DNA of 64,000 nucleotides from DATAJX01 sp036261915 (GTDB taxonomy: Bacteria; Pseudomonadota; Alphaproteobacteria; UBA2136; UBA6156), in NCBI GenBank assembly GCA_036261915.1, contig DATAJX010000001.1, forward strand, positions 99,142 through 163,141, written 5' to 3'. A program made the position numbers and the translations under genes. This document shows positions 1 through 11,101 of the stretch, in pieces. Positions within the stretch are counted from its first letter, which is position 1; every line of letters starts with the position of its first letter. A model generated the notes under the pieces. The model saw nothing but the letters and a program-made list of their open reading frames with translations. It did not search any database and had not been told where the DNA came from.

Positions 1-129
1 GAAATGTACGGCCTCGCCGCCTCGCTGCTCAGCGGCAAAATAGGCCTGCGCGATCTCACCTATTCCACCCACCCCACCCCTCCGGCAAAACCCGCCGCAG
101 TCCCCACCCAAATCATAGAAAGCGAATAG
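1..129 (+). CDS. 3' end of an unidentified gene upstream of tatA
   Basis: The frame is open from the first base to TAG at 127-129 and leaves 42 C-terminal residues. The stretch with GLAASLLSGKIGLRDL followed by THPTPP weakly resembles the dimerisation-domain end of pyridine-nucleotide disulfide oxidoreductases, which often finish near a HPT/YPT motif; this is a guess. In many alphaproteobacteria the gene before tatA is scpB, and this tail does not look like ScpB. It ends 2 nt before tatA, so it is probably co-transcribed with the tat genes. Coding status is likely, identity is not established. Confidence 0.5.
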   Translation, partial: EMYGLAASLLSGKIGLRDLTYSTHPTPPAKPAAVPTQIIESE

Positions 130-131
130 CC

Positions 132-329
132 ATGTTCGGTCTCAGCCTCGGTCATATCATCATCATCCTTGTCATCGTCCTCATCTTTTTCGGCGTCGGC
201 AAACTGCCCAACGTGATGGGCGACCTCGGCAAGGGCGTAAAGGCCTTCAAAGAAGGCATGGGCGAAGGCCCGGCCAAACCCGTCCGCAAACCGGCCCGCA
301 AAAAGGCCAAAGCCAAAAAGCGTAAGTAG
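132..329 (+). CDS. tatA: Sec-independent translocase subunit TatA
   Basis: Encodes 65 residues. TatA oligomerises in the inner membrane to form the twin-arginine pathway conduit for folded proteins. The sequence shows the family layout: a short N-terminus, one transmembrane helix (about residues 7-20), the FFGVGKLP hinge, an amphipathic helix with GDLGKGVKAFKEGM, and a very basic Lys/Arg/Ala tail. Length is normal for a short TatA. It is the first of a compact tatA-tatB-tatC run followed by serS, the standard alphaproteobacterial order. Confidence 0.93.
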   Translation: MFGLSLGHIIIILVIVLIFFGVGKLPNVMGDLGKGVKAFKEGMGEGPAKPVRKPARKKAKAKKRK

Positions 330-491
330 GTGATTCCGGGCCTCAGCCTTGGCGAGATCATCGTCCTGCTGCTGGTCGGCATCATTTTCCTGAAGCCCGA
401 AGACCTGCCGCGCGTCGCCAAACAGGCGGGCATCTGGCTGGTCACCATCCGGCGGTACGTCCACGGCATGATGGCCGGGCTGGGCGAATAA
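330..491 (+). CDS. tatB: Very short TatB-like translocase subunit
   Basis: A GTG start directly follows the tatA TAG, and the frame gives 53 residues to TAA at 489-491; tatC begins 2 nt later. The protein has one hydrophobic segment (GEIIVLLLVGIIFL), then a KPEDLPRVAK hinge and a short amphipathic stretch, as in TatB, where the usual motif is GPExLP. TatB partners TatC in the signal-peptide receptor. It is unusually short, because TatB proteins normally carry a cytoplasmic helical extension of 80 or more residues. Position between tatA and tatC supports the call. No Shine-Dalgarno is visible, so translational coupling to tatA is likely. Confidence 0.8.
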   Translation: MIPGLSLGEIIVLLLVGIIFLKPEDLPRVAKQAGIWLVTIRRYVHGMMAGLGE

Positions 492-492
492 C

Positions 493-1197
493 ATGGCACT
501 CCGCACCGGCTCCGCCCTGGTTCCGCACGTGGCCGAACTCCGCCGCCGCCTGCTGCGTAGCCTTGGCCTGCTCCTGGCCGGCACCATCACGCTGTTCCAA
601 ACGCAAACCCATTGGCTGCCGTTCTTCACCGCGCCGCTCACCAGCATCCCCAACGCGCACCTGCAATTCACCACCGTCACCGGGCCGTTCGTCAGCCTGT
701 TGCACCTGTCGTTCCTGCTCTCGCTGGTGTTCCTCATGCCGTGGTTCGTGTACGAGGTCTGGGCCTTCGTCGCCCCCGGCCTGCGCCGGTCCGAGCGCCG
801 CAAAAGCAGCCTCACGCTGCTCGCCATCCCCACGCTGTTTTACGTGGGCCTCGCCACCGCGTTCTTCACCGTGCTGCCCGCCGCGCTGCATTTTTTGCTG
901 GTCTCGCCGCTGCCCGGCCTGGTCATCGCGCCAACGCTCGAAAGCTACATCACCTTCACCGGCATGCTGTGCCTGGCCTTCGGCATCACCTTCAACCTGC
1001 CCGCGCTGCTGTTCGCGCTCATCCGCACCGGCGTGGTCAAACCGGCCGCCGTGCGGCAATCCCGCCGCTTCGTCGTGGTCGGCATTTTTGCGCTGGCCGC
1101 CGTCATCACGCCGCCCGATCCCCTCAGCATGCTGCTGCTGGCCATCCCCCTCTGGCTGATGTTCGAAGCCACGCTCCTGCTTGCCAAACCGCGCTAA
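493..1197 (+). CDS. tatC: Sec-independent translocase subunit TatC
   Basis: Encodes 234 residues. TatC is the polytopic inner-membrane receptor for twin-arginine signal peptides. Visible family features are the N-terminal HVAELRRRLL (HLxELRxR-type) motif, six hydrophobic segments, YEVWAFVAPGLRRSERR, FGITFNLPALLFAL, and the late ITPPDPLSMLLLAIPLWLMFE block. The usual TEPF in the first periplasmic loop reads TGPF here, so the conserved Glu is absent. It starts 1 nt after the tatB stop codon. Length is normal. Confidence 0.96.
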   Translation: MALRTGSALVPHVAELRRRLLRSLGLLLAGTITLFQTQTHWLPFFTAPLTSIPNAHLQFTTVTGPFVSLLHLSFLLSLVFLMPWFVYEVWAFVAPGLRRSERRKSSLTLLAIPTLFYVGLATAFFTVLPAALHFLLVSPLPGLVIAPTLESYITFTGMLCLAFGITFNLPALLFALIRTGVVKPAAVRQSRRFVVVGIFALAAVITPPDPLSMLLLAIPLWLMFEATLLLAKPR

Positions 1198-1216
1198 AAA
1201 AGCCATTCTCCGCGCC

Positions 1217-2482
1217 ATGATCGATCCCACGCTCCTCCGCACGCCCGAAGGCGTCCAAGCCGTCAAAACCGCCATCCAAAACCGGGGCGGCAATCCTTCC
1301 ATCGTCGATAAAGCCGTCGAAGCCGACGCCGAACGCCGTAAGGCCATGGGCAACGCGCAAAACCTGCAGGCCCAGCGCAACGCGCTGTCCAAGCAGATCG
1401 GCGAAGCCAAGCGGGCAGGGGAAAGCGCCGCCGACCTCATGAAGCAGGTCGAAGCCGTCAACGCGCAGATCGACGCCCTGAACGACGACTCCGGCAATCC
1501 GCTGCTGGCCGAGATCCCCAACATCCCGCAAGCCGACGTGCCGGTAGGTAAGGACGAGAGCGACAACCTCGAGATCCGCAAATGGGGTACGCCCAAGCAA
1601 TTCGATTTCACACCCAAGGCCCACGACGACGTGGCCGAAGGCCTCGGCATGCTTGATCTCCCCACCGCCAGCAAAATCTCCGGCGCGCGCTTCGCGTGGC
1701 TGCAAGGCCCGCTGGCCCGGCTCGACCGCGCCATGTACCAATACACGCTCGATTACCTGAGCACCGAAAAAGGCTTCACCGAAGCCGTGGTGCCCTACCT
1801 CGTGCACGCGCCCGCGCTGGTCGGCACCGGCCAGCTGCCCAAGTTCGAAGAAGACCTCTTCAAAACCACCGACGGCCGCTTCCTCATCCCCACCGCCGAG
1901 GTGCCGCTCACCAACTACGCGGCCGACACCATCTTCAAAGAGTCCGACCTCCCCATCAAGTTCACCGCGCACACGCCCTGCTTCCGCTCCGAAGCCGGCA
2001 GCGCGGGGAAAGACACCAAAGGCATCCTGCGCCAGCACCAGTTCGACAAGGTCGAAATGGTCATCCTCGCCACGCCCGAACAGTCGGCCAAGCTGCACGA
2101 AGAAATGACCGCCGCGACAGAAGAGCTTTTGCGCCGCCTCGAACTGCCCTACCGCACCATCATGCTCTGCACCGGAGACATGGGCTTCGGCAGCACCAAA
2201 ACCTACGATATCGAAGTCTGGGTGCCCTCGCAAAACACCTACCGCGAACTCTCGTCCTGCTCCAACTGCGGCGATTTCCAGGCCCGCCGCATGAAGGCGC
2301 GCTACAAAAAAGAAGGCGCGAAGGAAACCACCTTCATCCACACGCTCAACGGCAGCGGGCTTACCCGCCGCGCGCTGGTCGCCATCCTTGAAAACTTCCA
2401 GAACGCCGACGGCTCGGTCACCATCCCGCCGGTGCTGCGTCCGCACATGGGTGGTTTGGCCAAACTCGAAAAAGCCAAATAA
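1217..2482 (+). CDS. serS: Serine--tRNA ligase
   Basis: Encodes 421 residues and charges tRNA-Ser (and tRNA-Sec where present). The N-terminal coiled-coil arm spans about residues 30-100. The class II core follows, with FRSEAGSAGKDTKGILRQHQF as motif 2 and SGLTRRALVAILENFQ leading to motif 3. I chose ATG 1217 because it begins the conserved MIDPTLLR start; an in-frame ATG at 1181 lies inside tatC. It sits 19 nt after tatC and immediately before pcm. Two tRNA-Ser genes lie elsewhere in this window. Confidence 0.97.
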   Translation: MIDPTLLRTPEGVQAVKTAIQNRGGNPSIVDKAVEADAERRKAMGNAQNLQAQRNALSKQIGEAKRAGESAADLMKQVEAVNAQIDALNDDSGNPLLAEIPNIPQADVPVGKDESDNLEIRKWGTPKQFDFTPKAHDDVAEGLGMLDLPTASKISGARFAWLQGPLARLDRAMYQYTLDYLSTEKGFTEAVVPYLVHAPALVGTGQLPKFEEDLFKTTDGRFLIPTAEVPLTNYAADTIFKESDLPIKFTAHTPCFRSEAGSAGKDTKGILRQHQFDKVEMVILATPEQSAKLHEEMTAATEELLRRLELPYRTIMLCTGDMGFGSTKTYDIEVWVPSQNTYRELSSCSNCGDFQARRMKARYKKEGAKETTFIHTLNGSGLTRRALVAILENFQNADGSVTIPPVLRPHMGGLAKLEKAK

Positions 2483-3145
2483 GTGCATCTCAAGAACATC
2501 CAGCCTAACGCCACCCGCATGCGCCGCATGCTCGAAAGCATCCGCGCCAAGGGCATCACCGATCCCAAGGTGCTCGAAGCCATGTCCCGCGTCCCGCGCG
2601 AGTTGTTCCTGCCGCACGCGCTGGGCGCCGAGGCCTACGACGATAACGCCCTGCCCATCGGCGAAAAGCAAACCATCTCGCAACCCACCGTGGTGGCCGA
2701 AATGACCGCGGGCCTGCAACTCACGGGGGCCGAAAAAGTGCTCGAGATCGGCACCGGCTGCGGCTACCAAACCGCCATCCTGTGCCGCCTGTCCAAACGG
2801 GTCTTTACCATCGAGCGCCACCCGCGCCTGTCCACTTCGGCGGTCGAACGCCTGCACGCCATGGGCTACACCAACTTCGCGGCATTGGTGGGCGACGGCA
2901 CCATGGGCTGGCCGCAACAGGCACCGTTCGATGCCATCATCGTCACCGCCGCGGGCCCGTCCATCCCGCCCGCGCTCATCAGCCAACTCAAGCCCGGCGG
3001 CAAACTGGTCATTCCGGTGGGCGAGGCTTCCACCCAAAAACTCGTCCGGCTCACCAAGGCCGAATCCGGCCAAACATTCGAGCAGGTGCTCGGCCGCGTC
3101 AGCTTCGTGCCGCTCATCGGCCAGCAGGGCGTTAAGGCGTCTTGA
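2483..3145 (+). CDS. pcm: Protein-L-isoaspartate O-methyltransferase
   Basis: Encodes 220 residues from a GTG that abuts the serS TAA, so translation is probably coupled. The enzyme methylates isoaspartyl residues in damaged proteins using S-adenosylmethionine. Family signatures are TISQPTVVAEM (the substrate-recognition segment), the SAM-binding VLEIGTGCGYQTAIL, the acidic FTIERHP at the end of strand 2, and GDGTMGWPQQAPFDAIIVTAA. In most alphaproteobacteria surE lies between serS and pcm; it is missing here. A bidirectional terminator follows. Confidence 0.95.
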   Translation: MHLKNIQPNATRMRRMLESIRAKGITDPKVLEAMSRVPRELFLPHALGAEAYDDNALPIGEKQTISQPTVVAEMTAGLQLTGAEKVLEIGTGCGYQTAILCRLSKRVFTIERHPRLSTSAVERLHAMGYTNFAALVGDGTMGWPQQAPFDAIIVTAAGPSIPPALISQLKPGGKLVIPVGEASTQKLVRLTKAESGQTFEQVLGRVSFVPLIGQQGVKAS

Positions 3146-3167
3146 GATAATCCCGCATAATAAAAAA

Positions 3168-3185
3168 CCCCAGCTGGTGCTGGGG
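3168..3185. terminator. Bidirectional terminator between pcm and a TPR gene
   Basis: A perfect 7-bp stem (CCCCAGC/GCTGGGG) with a TGGT loop is flanked by six A on the left and a T-rich stretch on the right. It can therefore terminate both pcm from the left and the convergent gene from the right. Confidence 0.85.
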
Positions 3186-3202
3186 TCAATTTTTGTGAAA
3201 TA

Positions 3203-3865
3203 TCACTTGGAGCCTTTTTCCAACAGGGCCGCCTTGGCAATATCTGCCGACGCGGCCTGCTGGTTACCCAAAACCATAAGGCTCATGGCACGGCCTCTAT
3301 AGGCATTCACATCTTCAGGCGATAATCCGATAGCGGCTGAATAAGCCGCCACTGCTTCGATATGCTTCTTCTGGCGTTGCAAAACATTACCTTTTTCACG
3401 GTGGGCGCGTCCGCAAAGGGGGTCGGTCTGCAAGGCCAGGGTTATAAACCGCCATGCCACTGCATCAGGGTAATTGCCCAGCTTGGTGTTGATATCCTGA
3501 TCATTCACGATACCTGCAATACCAGCCATTGCCTCAGCCGCTTCTTTTTTGTTTTGGTGCACCGCTTCGTTAAAGGTTTTCTCGCTCAGGGCAATATCAC
3601 CTTTATCTCGCAAAACAAAACTGGTGAAGAGTAACCTCTGCCATTGCTGGTCAGGAGGAGTTCTTTTTGTAAGATCCTCGCAGGCGGTTTCCCGTTTGGA
3701 CCAGTCAATGGGCTTGCCTGGAGGTGGACCTGCAGAACACAGCATAAATTGACTGAAAAACGGAGTCAGGCTTTTCACCCAGTCCACATCGTAAAAGGCG
3801 TAAGTTTTCACTGGATTGTTCAAAGCCAGCAGGGTTGCCAGCCACGCAATGTTTTTTAAACGCAT
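3203..3865 (-). CDS. Exported TPR-repeat protein
   Basis: Encodes 220 residues. A typical signal peptide (MRLKNIAWLATLLALNNPVKTYA) precedes a mature part with two Cys, helical pairs, and a C-terminal tetratricopeptide-like repeat (GRAHREKGNVLQRQKKHIEAVAAYSAAIGLSPEDVNAYRGRAM). TPRs mediate protein-protein contacts; no enzyme motif is visible. A GGAG lies 8 nt before ATG. Base composition is clearly less GC-rich than its neighbours, which may mean later acquisition. It is convergent with pcm and shares the terminator. Its partner is unknown. Confidence 0.75.
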   Translation of the reverse strand: MRLKNIAWLATLLALNNPVKTYAFYDVDWVKSLTPFFSQFMLCSAGPPPGKPIDWSKRETACEDLTKRTPPDQQWQRLLFTSFVLRDKGDIALSEKTFNEAVHQNKKEAAEAMAGIAGIVNDQDINTKLGNYPDAVAWRFITLALQTDPLCGRAHREKGNVLQRQKKHIEAVAAYSAAIGLSPEDVNAYRGRAMSLMVLGNQQAASADIAKAALLEKGSK

Positions 3866-4100
3866 GGGGTATGCTCCATAAAAGGTAAGGTGAGCGGGGT
3901 ACTATTTATATAAGTAATTGAAATGAATCGTTTACACAAGCTAAAAGGCAAACCTTGAAAAGGAGATTCTGCTGGCTAAAAGTTTGCGTTGCCTTGTCCA
4001 TCATTTGTATACGTTAACCCTTTGCCACACCTGCCAAAAAACCAAGCCGCAAAACGCGCAATGGGCTACAGCAAGGGCCGCAACCTGCTATAGTGGCGGC

Positions 4101-5015
4101 ATGAAAACCAACCTTCTTGCCCTGCTGGCCGCCACCATCCTGTCCACCAATGCGTTCGCGCAAAACGTGCAGGTCGATGCCGCCAGCCTCCAGCAACGGC
4201 TCGACCGCATCGAACAACGCCTGTCGGTCACCGAAAACCGGGGCAGCAACACCACCAACGGCATCAGCACCATGGCCAGCGGCAACGGCTCGCCCACGGG
4301 TACGGCCATGGCCGACCTGCAAGAGCGCATGAGCCTGCTCGAACGCCAGGGCGACCAGGTCAACGGCGGGGTCGAACGCCTCAGCCACGCGGTCGAACAG
4401 CTGGCCAAGCAGCTCGACCTCATGAGCAAGGATTACGACCAGCGCCTCACCGCGCTCGAGCAAAAAAGCGCCGCAGCGCCCAAGCCGGCGGCCACGCCTG
4501 TAGCCGCCGCGGCCGATAATACCTCCGCCACCACACCCGCCGCCGCCCCGGCCACGTCCGATGTGCCCGCCAACCTTTCCGCCACCGAGCATTACAACAA
4601 GGCCTACGCCTACCTCACGGCGGCCGACTACGCCAACGCGCTCAAGTGGCTCAGCGCGTTCACCGAACGCTTCCCCGACGACAAACTGGCCGACAACGCC
4701 TGGTACTGGCTGGGCGAGGTGCACCTGGTGCAAAACAACCCGCAACAGGCGCTGGTCGCGTTCAAAGAGGGCCTGCAAAAATTCCCCAAAGGCGCCAAGG
4801 CTCCTGCCAATCTCTACAAAATGGGGCTTGCCCTCCAGCAGCTCAAGCAGGATTCGTTCGCCAAATCCAGCTGGGAAAAACTGCTGAAGGATTTCCCCAA
4901 CGCGCCCGAAACCGCCAAGGCCAAGCAAAAGCTCGAAGAACTTAAAAAGGCCGAAGCCGCCGCAGCCCCCAAGGCCGCCGAAAAACCGGCCGCAAAACCC
5001 GCGGCCAAAAAATAA
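4101..5015 (+). CDS. cpoB: Cell division coordinator CpoB (YbgF), Tol-Pal associated
   Basis: Encodes 304 residues. CpoB is periplasmic and links the Tol-Pal machine to peptidoglycan synthesis at the septum. The order seen is: signal peptide (about 1-20, ending TNAFAQ), an N-terminal coiled coil (SLQQRLDRIEQRLS onward), an Ala/Pro-rich linker, then three TPR-like repeats beginning HYNKAYAYLTAADYANALKWL, and an extra Lys/Ala/Pro tail. ATG 4101 begins the signal peptide. A -10-like TATAGT at 4089-4094 ends 6 nt before it and there is no Shine-Dalgarno. The tolQRAB-pal genes that normally precede it are absent. Confidence 0.9.
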   Translation: MKTNLLALLAATILSTNAFAQNVQVDAASLQQRLDRIEQRLSVTENRGSNTTNGISTMASGNGSPTGTAMADLQERMSLLERQGDQVNGGVERLSHAVEQLAKQLDLMSKDYDQRLTALEQKSAAAPKPAATPVAAAADNTSATTPAAAPATSDVPANLSATEHYNKAYAYLTAADYANALKWLSAFTERFPDDKLADNAWYWLGEVHLVQNNPQQALVAFKEGLQKFPKGAKAPANLYKMGLALQQLKQDSFAKSSWEKLLKDFPNAPETAKAKQKLEELKKAEAAAAPKAAEKPAAKPAAKK

Positions 5016-5016
5016 C

Positions 5017-5045
5017 TTGCTGCCGTTAGTTAAGGTAACTACAAA
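5017..5045 (+). promoter_or_regulatory. Predicted leaderless promoter of tilS
   Basis: TTGCTG (5017-5022), a 17-bp spacer and TACAAA (5040-5045) are followed by 6 nt and then ATG. Transcription would start at or next to the A of the start codon. The same spacing recurs before several genes in this window. Confidence 0.55.
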
Positions 5046-5066
5046 AGGCCCATGAAGGGCCTTTTT
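5043..5066 (+). terminator. Intrinsic terminator of cpoB overlapping the tilS start
   Basis: A perfect 9-bp stem (AAAAGGCCC/GGGCCTTTT) closes a 5-nt loop, ATGAA, which contains the tilS start codon. T residues follow directly. As RNA this is a standard rho-independent terminator for transcripts arriving from cpoB. Confidence 0.8.
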
Positions 5067-5972
5067 CTCGACTGGTTCACTCCCGGCAGCCGCTGGGGCA
5101 TCGGGGTGTCCGGCGGAGGCGATTCCATCGCCCTGCTGCACCTGCTGGTGGCGCAGTTCGGCGCCGCCCCATTCCAGGCGGTGCTGGTCAACCACGGCTG
5201 GAACGCCGCCTTCGCCAAAAAGTGCCAACAGGCCGTGGCGCACGAATGCAAAAAATTCGGCGTACCGCTCACGATCATCAAAACGCCCGGCGGAAAAGCC
5301 AAAACCAACGCCGAAGCAGCCGCGCGCAAATCCCGCTACACCGCCTTCGCGCAAGCCTGCGCCGAACATACCCTTTCCGGCATCGCGCTCGGCCACACGC
5401 AAACCGACGTGGCCGAGCAGTTCCTCATGCGCGCGGGCAAGGGCAGTGGTCTAGCGGGCCTCTCCGGCATCCCGGCACAAAACACCGTCGCAGGCGTGCA
5501 GGTCGTTCGCCCGCTGCTTACCATCAGCCGCGCCGACCTGCGCACCTGGCTCAAGCGTAAAAAGATCCAGTGGGTCGAAGACCCCGGCAACGCCGCCAGC
5601 ACACGCGGAAAGATCCGCAGCAGGCTCAAAGGCAACTGGCTGCCCGAACAGTCCATCGCCGCCAGCACATCAAGCCTGGCCCGCGCGAATGCGGCGCTCG
5701 AGCAGTGGCTGGCCAAGCTCCTGCAAAACGTCACGGTCACCAAAACCGGCTGGTCGTGTGAGCGCCAGTGGCTGCTCCAGTTGCCCGAAGAAATGTCCCT
5801 GCGCCTGCTGGGCACCCTGGTGAAGGACGACACCGCCGACTTCGCCCCCCGCACCGGCAAGCGCCAAACGCTGCTGGCAAAGATCACGGCATCCGAAAAA
5901 GGCACCGCCACCCTCGGCGCGTTCAAACTCAACTGGGCCAAAGGCGCCCTCCACGGTACCCGCCTCACATAA
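5052..5972 (+). CDS. tilS: tRNA(Ile)-lysidine synthase TilS
   Basis: Encodes 306 residues. TilS converts C34 of tRNA-Ile(CAU) to lysidine so that it reads AUA. The N-terminal ATP-pyrophosphatase P-loop is visible as GVSGGGDSIALLHLL at about residue 17, followed by VNHGW, ALGHTQTDVAEQFLMR and WVEDPGNA, all typical of the family. No in-frame ATG, GTG or TTG downstream would keep the P-loop, so ATG 5052 must be the start even though it lies in the loop of a terminator hairpin. The protein is short compared with enterobacterial TilS and has a reduced C-terminal part, common in alphaproteobacteria. Confidence 0.94.
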   Translation: MKGLFLDWFTPGSRWGIGVSGGGDSIALLHLLVAQFGAAPFQAVLVNHGWNAAFAKKCQQAVAHECKKFGVPLTIIKTPGGKAKTNAEAAARKSRYTAFAQACAEHTLSGIALGHTQTDVAEQFLMRAGKGSGLAGLSGIPAQNTVAGVQVVRPLLTISRADLRTWLKRKKIQWVEDPGNAASTRGKIRSRLKGNWLPEQSIAASTSSLARANAALEQWLAKLLQNVTVTKTGWSCERQWLLQLPEEMSLRLLGTLVKDDTADFAPRTGKRQTLLAKITASEKGTATLGAFKLNWAKGALHGTRLT

Positions 5973-5977
5973 CAAAA

Positions 5978-6001
5978 ACCCGCCACCATAAGGCAGCGGG
6001 T
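5978..6001. terminator. Weak hairpin terminator between tilS and a convergent gene
   Basis: A 6-bp stem (ACCCGC/GCGGGT) with a 12-nt loop. Five A on the left give a T-run for the minus-strand gene ending at 6021, so it is stronger in that direction. Confidence 0.5.
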
Positions 6002-6020
6002 CTTTGCATCGATACTCAGC

Positions 6021-6320
6021 CTAACCGGCCAAAAATTCATATTCGGTAGTGGCTCCACCGCCAAAATCAACCTTGGCCCTGCCGGTCGAGTCACATGAAA
6101 ACGAAGGCTGCGAGCCGATCGAATTGAATAATTCGATATCACTTCTGGCTAGCCGCTTCACTTCCATTTCCTGCAACCAGGTGCAGGGCTTGAACTTCAG
6201 CGGACGGATAGCCTCCGCCATCTTCGCTTCGTCGCTGCGCAGTTTTTGCAGCTTGTCGTCCTTCATCTCTGAAGAACACACCAGCAGCAAAGCCAGTGCC
6301 GAAACCATAATGCCGTTCAT
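6021..6320 (-). CDS. Small exported protein of unknown function
   Basis: Encodes 99 residues from ATG 6320, preceded by GGAGA with suitable spacing; a longer reading from 6410 is less plausible. The N-terminus is hydrophobic (MNGIMVSALALLLVCSS), which could be a signal peptide with a poor lipobox around Cys. The mature part is charged, has two further Cys (KPCTW, FSCDS) and ends in FGGGATTEYEFLAG. No recognised domain. Confidence 0.6.
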   Translation of the reverse strand: MNGIMVSALALLLVCSSEMKDDKLQKLRSDEAKMAEAIRPLKFKPCTWLQEMEVKRLARSDIELFNSIGSQPSFSCDSTGRAKVDFGGGATTEYEFLAG

Positions 6321-6427
6321 GGGGGTATCTCCGTGCGGAACAAAAAAGCGATAGGCGCAAACAGCGCGCCGGGTGCCTCTCTCATATGGGTTCCGCATGT
6401 AAAATTTCAATAATCAAAAGCGTAAAA

Positions 6428-6455
6428 AAGCCCCCCTGTTTGCACAGGGGGGCTT
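6428..6455 (-). terminator. Strong intrinsic terminator
   Basis: A perfect 12-bp GC-rich stem (AAGCCCCCCTGT/ACAGGGGGGCTT) with a TTGC loop. Reading leftward on the minus strand it is followed by a T-run, so it terminates the gene at 6499-7035. Confidence 0.85.
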
Positions 6456-6498
6456 CGTTACTGCCGGATAGGGAGGGCATTCCCCTCCGGCAATCGGC

Positions 6499-7035
6499 TT
6501 ACTTGGGGGCAGGGCTGGCGGCAGGCTTGTTAAAGACCGCCATCGTATCCTCGAACTGCGAACCCTTGTAGGGCTGCACGGGGTTGGCCGTTGTCACGCG
6601 GCTGGTCTGCACCGTCAGCGGTCCTGTGTTGGTCACAGGCGCGGTTGCCGGGGCATTGGCCACCGGGGCCCGCATGGCTTTCGGCTTGGCCGCCACCTTG
6701 GGGGCAGCGGCAGGCTTCTTGGCCACGGCCTGCTTCACCGGCTTGGCGGCGGGCGCCGCAACCGTCTCCACGCCGTCAAACAGCTCATTGCCGTCGGGGC
6801 TGAAAAGCACAAAACGCTTTTCAGTCACGCCGCCGGGCATGGGCCTGTCCACGGTCACCTTGCAGTTGCCGTCCTTGGTCGGCGTGCCCACCGGCCAGCT
6901 CACGTCATACTTGTCCATGGCGTCGTACACCTTTTGGGTGCAGCCGCTTGCCGCATGGGCCTGGGCAAACATGCCAAGGCCTGCAAAAAGGGCGGTTCCA
7001 AGGGCAAGGCCCGCAATGCGCGTCATCATTTTCAT
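6499..7035 (-). CDS. Exported Ala/Pro-rich protein of unknown function
   Basis: Encodes 178 residues from ATG 7035, with AAGGAA upstream; a GTG one codon earlier is possible. A signal peptide ends near AQAHA. The mature protein has one Cys pair (SGCTQ, GNCKV), a compact N-terminal part with VTVDRPMPGGVTEKRFVLFSPDGNELFDGV, and then a long low-complexity Ala/Pro/Lys linker. A disulfide-bonded periplasmic domain on a flexible tether is a reasonable structural guess. Function unknown. It is divergent from ftsH. Confidence 0.65.
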   Translation of the reverse strand: MKMMTRIAGLALGTALFAGLGMFAQAHAASGCTQKVYDAMDKYDVSWPVGTPTKDGNCKVTVDRPMPGGVTEKRFVLFSPDGNELFDGVETVAAPAAKPVKQAVAKKPAAAPKVAAKPKAMRAPVANAPATAPVTNTGPLTVQTSRVTTANPVQPYKGSQFEDTMAVFNKPAASPAPK

Positions 7036-7145
7036 CACAAAGTTCCTTCTGGTGTCTCGGGCGGCAAAAGCCGCCCAATAGGGGTGTAAGTCCCTGTTAA
7101 ATGGGGCAGAATACCGATTTTACAAGTTCTTTACGCCGGTTTTTG

Positions 7146-7172
7146 TTGCCGGGGTGGGGTAGGGGCTATAAA
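7146..7172 (+). promoter_or_regulatory. Candidate promoter of ftsH
   Basis: TTGCCG (7146-7151) and TATAAA (7167-7172) lie 15 bp apart, and the -10 ends 8 nt before the ftsH ATG. No Shine-Dalgarno is visible, consistent with a leaderless or near-leaderless mRNA. Confidence 0.4.
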
Positions 7173-7180
7173 GTGCGCCC

Positions 7181-9109
<1,929 letters not shown>

Positions 9110-9110
9110 A

Positions 9111-9137
9111 AAAATCCCCGCCACCGGCGGGGATTTT
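9111..9137. terminator. Terminator after ftsH
   Basis: A perfect 12-bp stem (AAAATCCCCGCC/GGCGGGGATTTT) with an ACC loop. T or A runs on both sides make it bidirectional with the convergent gene at 9149. Confidence 0.85.
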
Positions 9138-9148
9138 ACCATTCGATA

Positions 9149-9619
9149 TCAACGTCCCGCGCGGCGGGGCAATCCGCGGAACAGTTCATTCATCGGCATC
9201 TTGGGTTGGCGTATCTGCCGCACCCACTGGCGCCGGGGCTTGCAGGCGGGGCAGCCGCGCCGGTCGTTGGTCTGCACCAGTCCAAACTCTTCCCAGTTTT
9301 CATGGGCCGGGTTTCTCAGGCAGCCAAAGGTGTTCCTGTTGCGGGCACCCCGCCATTCTCCAACCACCCGCACGCCCAGCGGTTCAAGGCGGCTGGCCGG
9401 GTGGCCCTTGCCCTCGTTCAGGGCCTGCGCGCACTCAGGGCAACCACGGCCCAGCTTGGTCACGTCATAAGGAGTGGCTTTCCATTCGTGGCCGCAAACC
9501 TTGCAAAACCAGCGTTCCGGATAACTCAACCGGGTCAAATCCGGCCCCATGTAGGCCATGTCGCCACGCTGGGCGGCAAATTCACGCAACACGCGTCCCT
9601 TGATCAGTGGATGGGCCAT
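9149..9619 (-). CDS. Zinc-ribbon protein, possible nucleic-acid binder
   Basis: Encodes 156 residues from ATG 9619, which has GGAGG at good spacing; a longer reading from 9652 lacks support. There are two Cys clusters. The first, FCKVCGHEW ... GCPEC, is the classic 'C-x-x-C-GHEW ... G-C-P-x-C' zinc ribbon found in small DNA-associated proteins. The second, FGCLRNPAHENW ... GCPAC, looks like a divergent copy. Basic residues dominate the C-terminus. Function is unknown. The leader resembles those of two other orphan genes in this window. Confidence 0.7.
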   Translation of the reverse strand: MAHPLIKGRVLREFAAQRGDMAYMGPDLTRLSYPERWFCKVCGHEWKATPYDVTKLGRGCPECAQALNEGKGHPASRLEPLGVRVVGEWRGARNRNTFGCLRNPAHENWEEFGLVQTNDRRGCPACKPRRQWVRQIRQPKMPMNELFRGLPRRAGR

Positions 9620-9688
9620 GTCAGCCTCCATAAAAAGAAATAACGGTTTCAACGCCCCACTGCCTTAATTGTATACATTTGTCAACAG

Positions 9689-9717
9689 TTGGTGAAACCG
9701 CCCCCCTATGCTAAAAC
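9689..9717 (+). promoter_or_regulatory. Candidate promoter of glmM
   Basis: TTGGTG (9689-9694), a 17-bp spacer and TAAAAC (9712-9717), 9 nt before the glmM ATG. Hexamers are only moderate matches. Confidence 0.35.
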
Positions 9718-9726
9718 CCGCACCTC

Positions 9727-11094
<1,368 letters not shown>

Positions 11095-11101
11095 GTCGGC
11101 C

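Noticed and set aside
5052..5972. tilS start codon being misplaced because it lies in a terminator loop
   Set aside because: No other in-frame start precedes the essential SGGGDS loop, and a good promoter is positioned for initiation exactly at this ATG.
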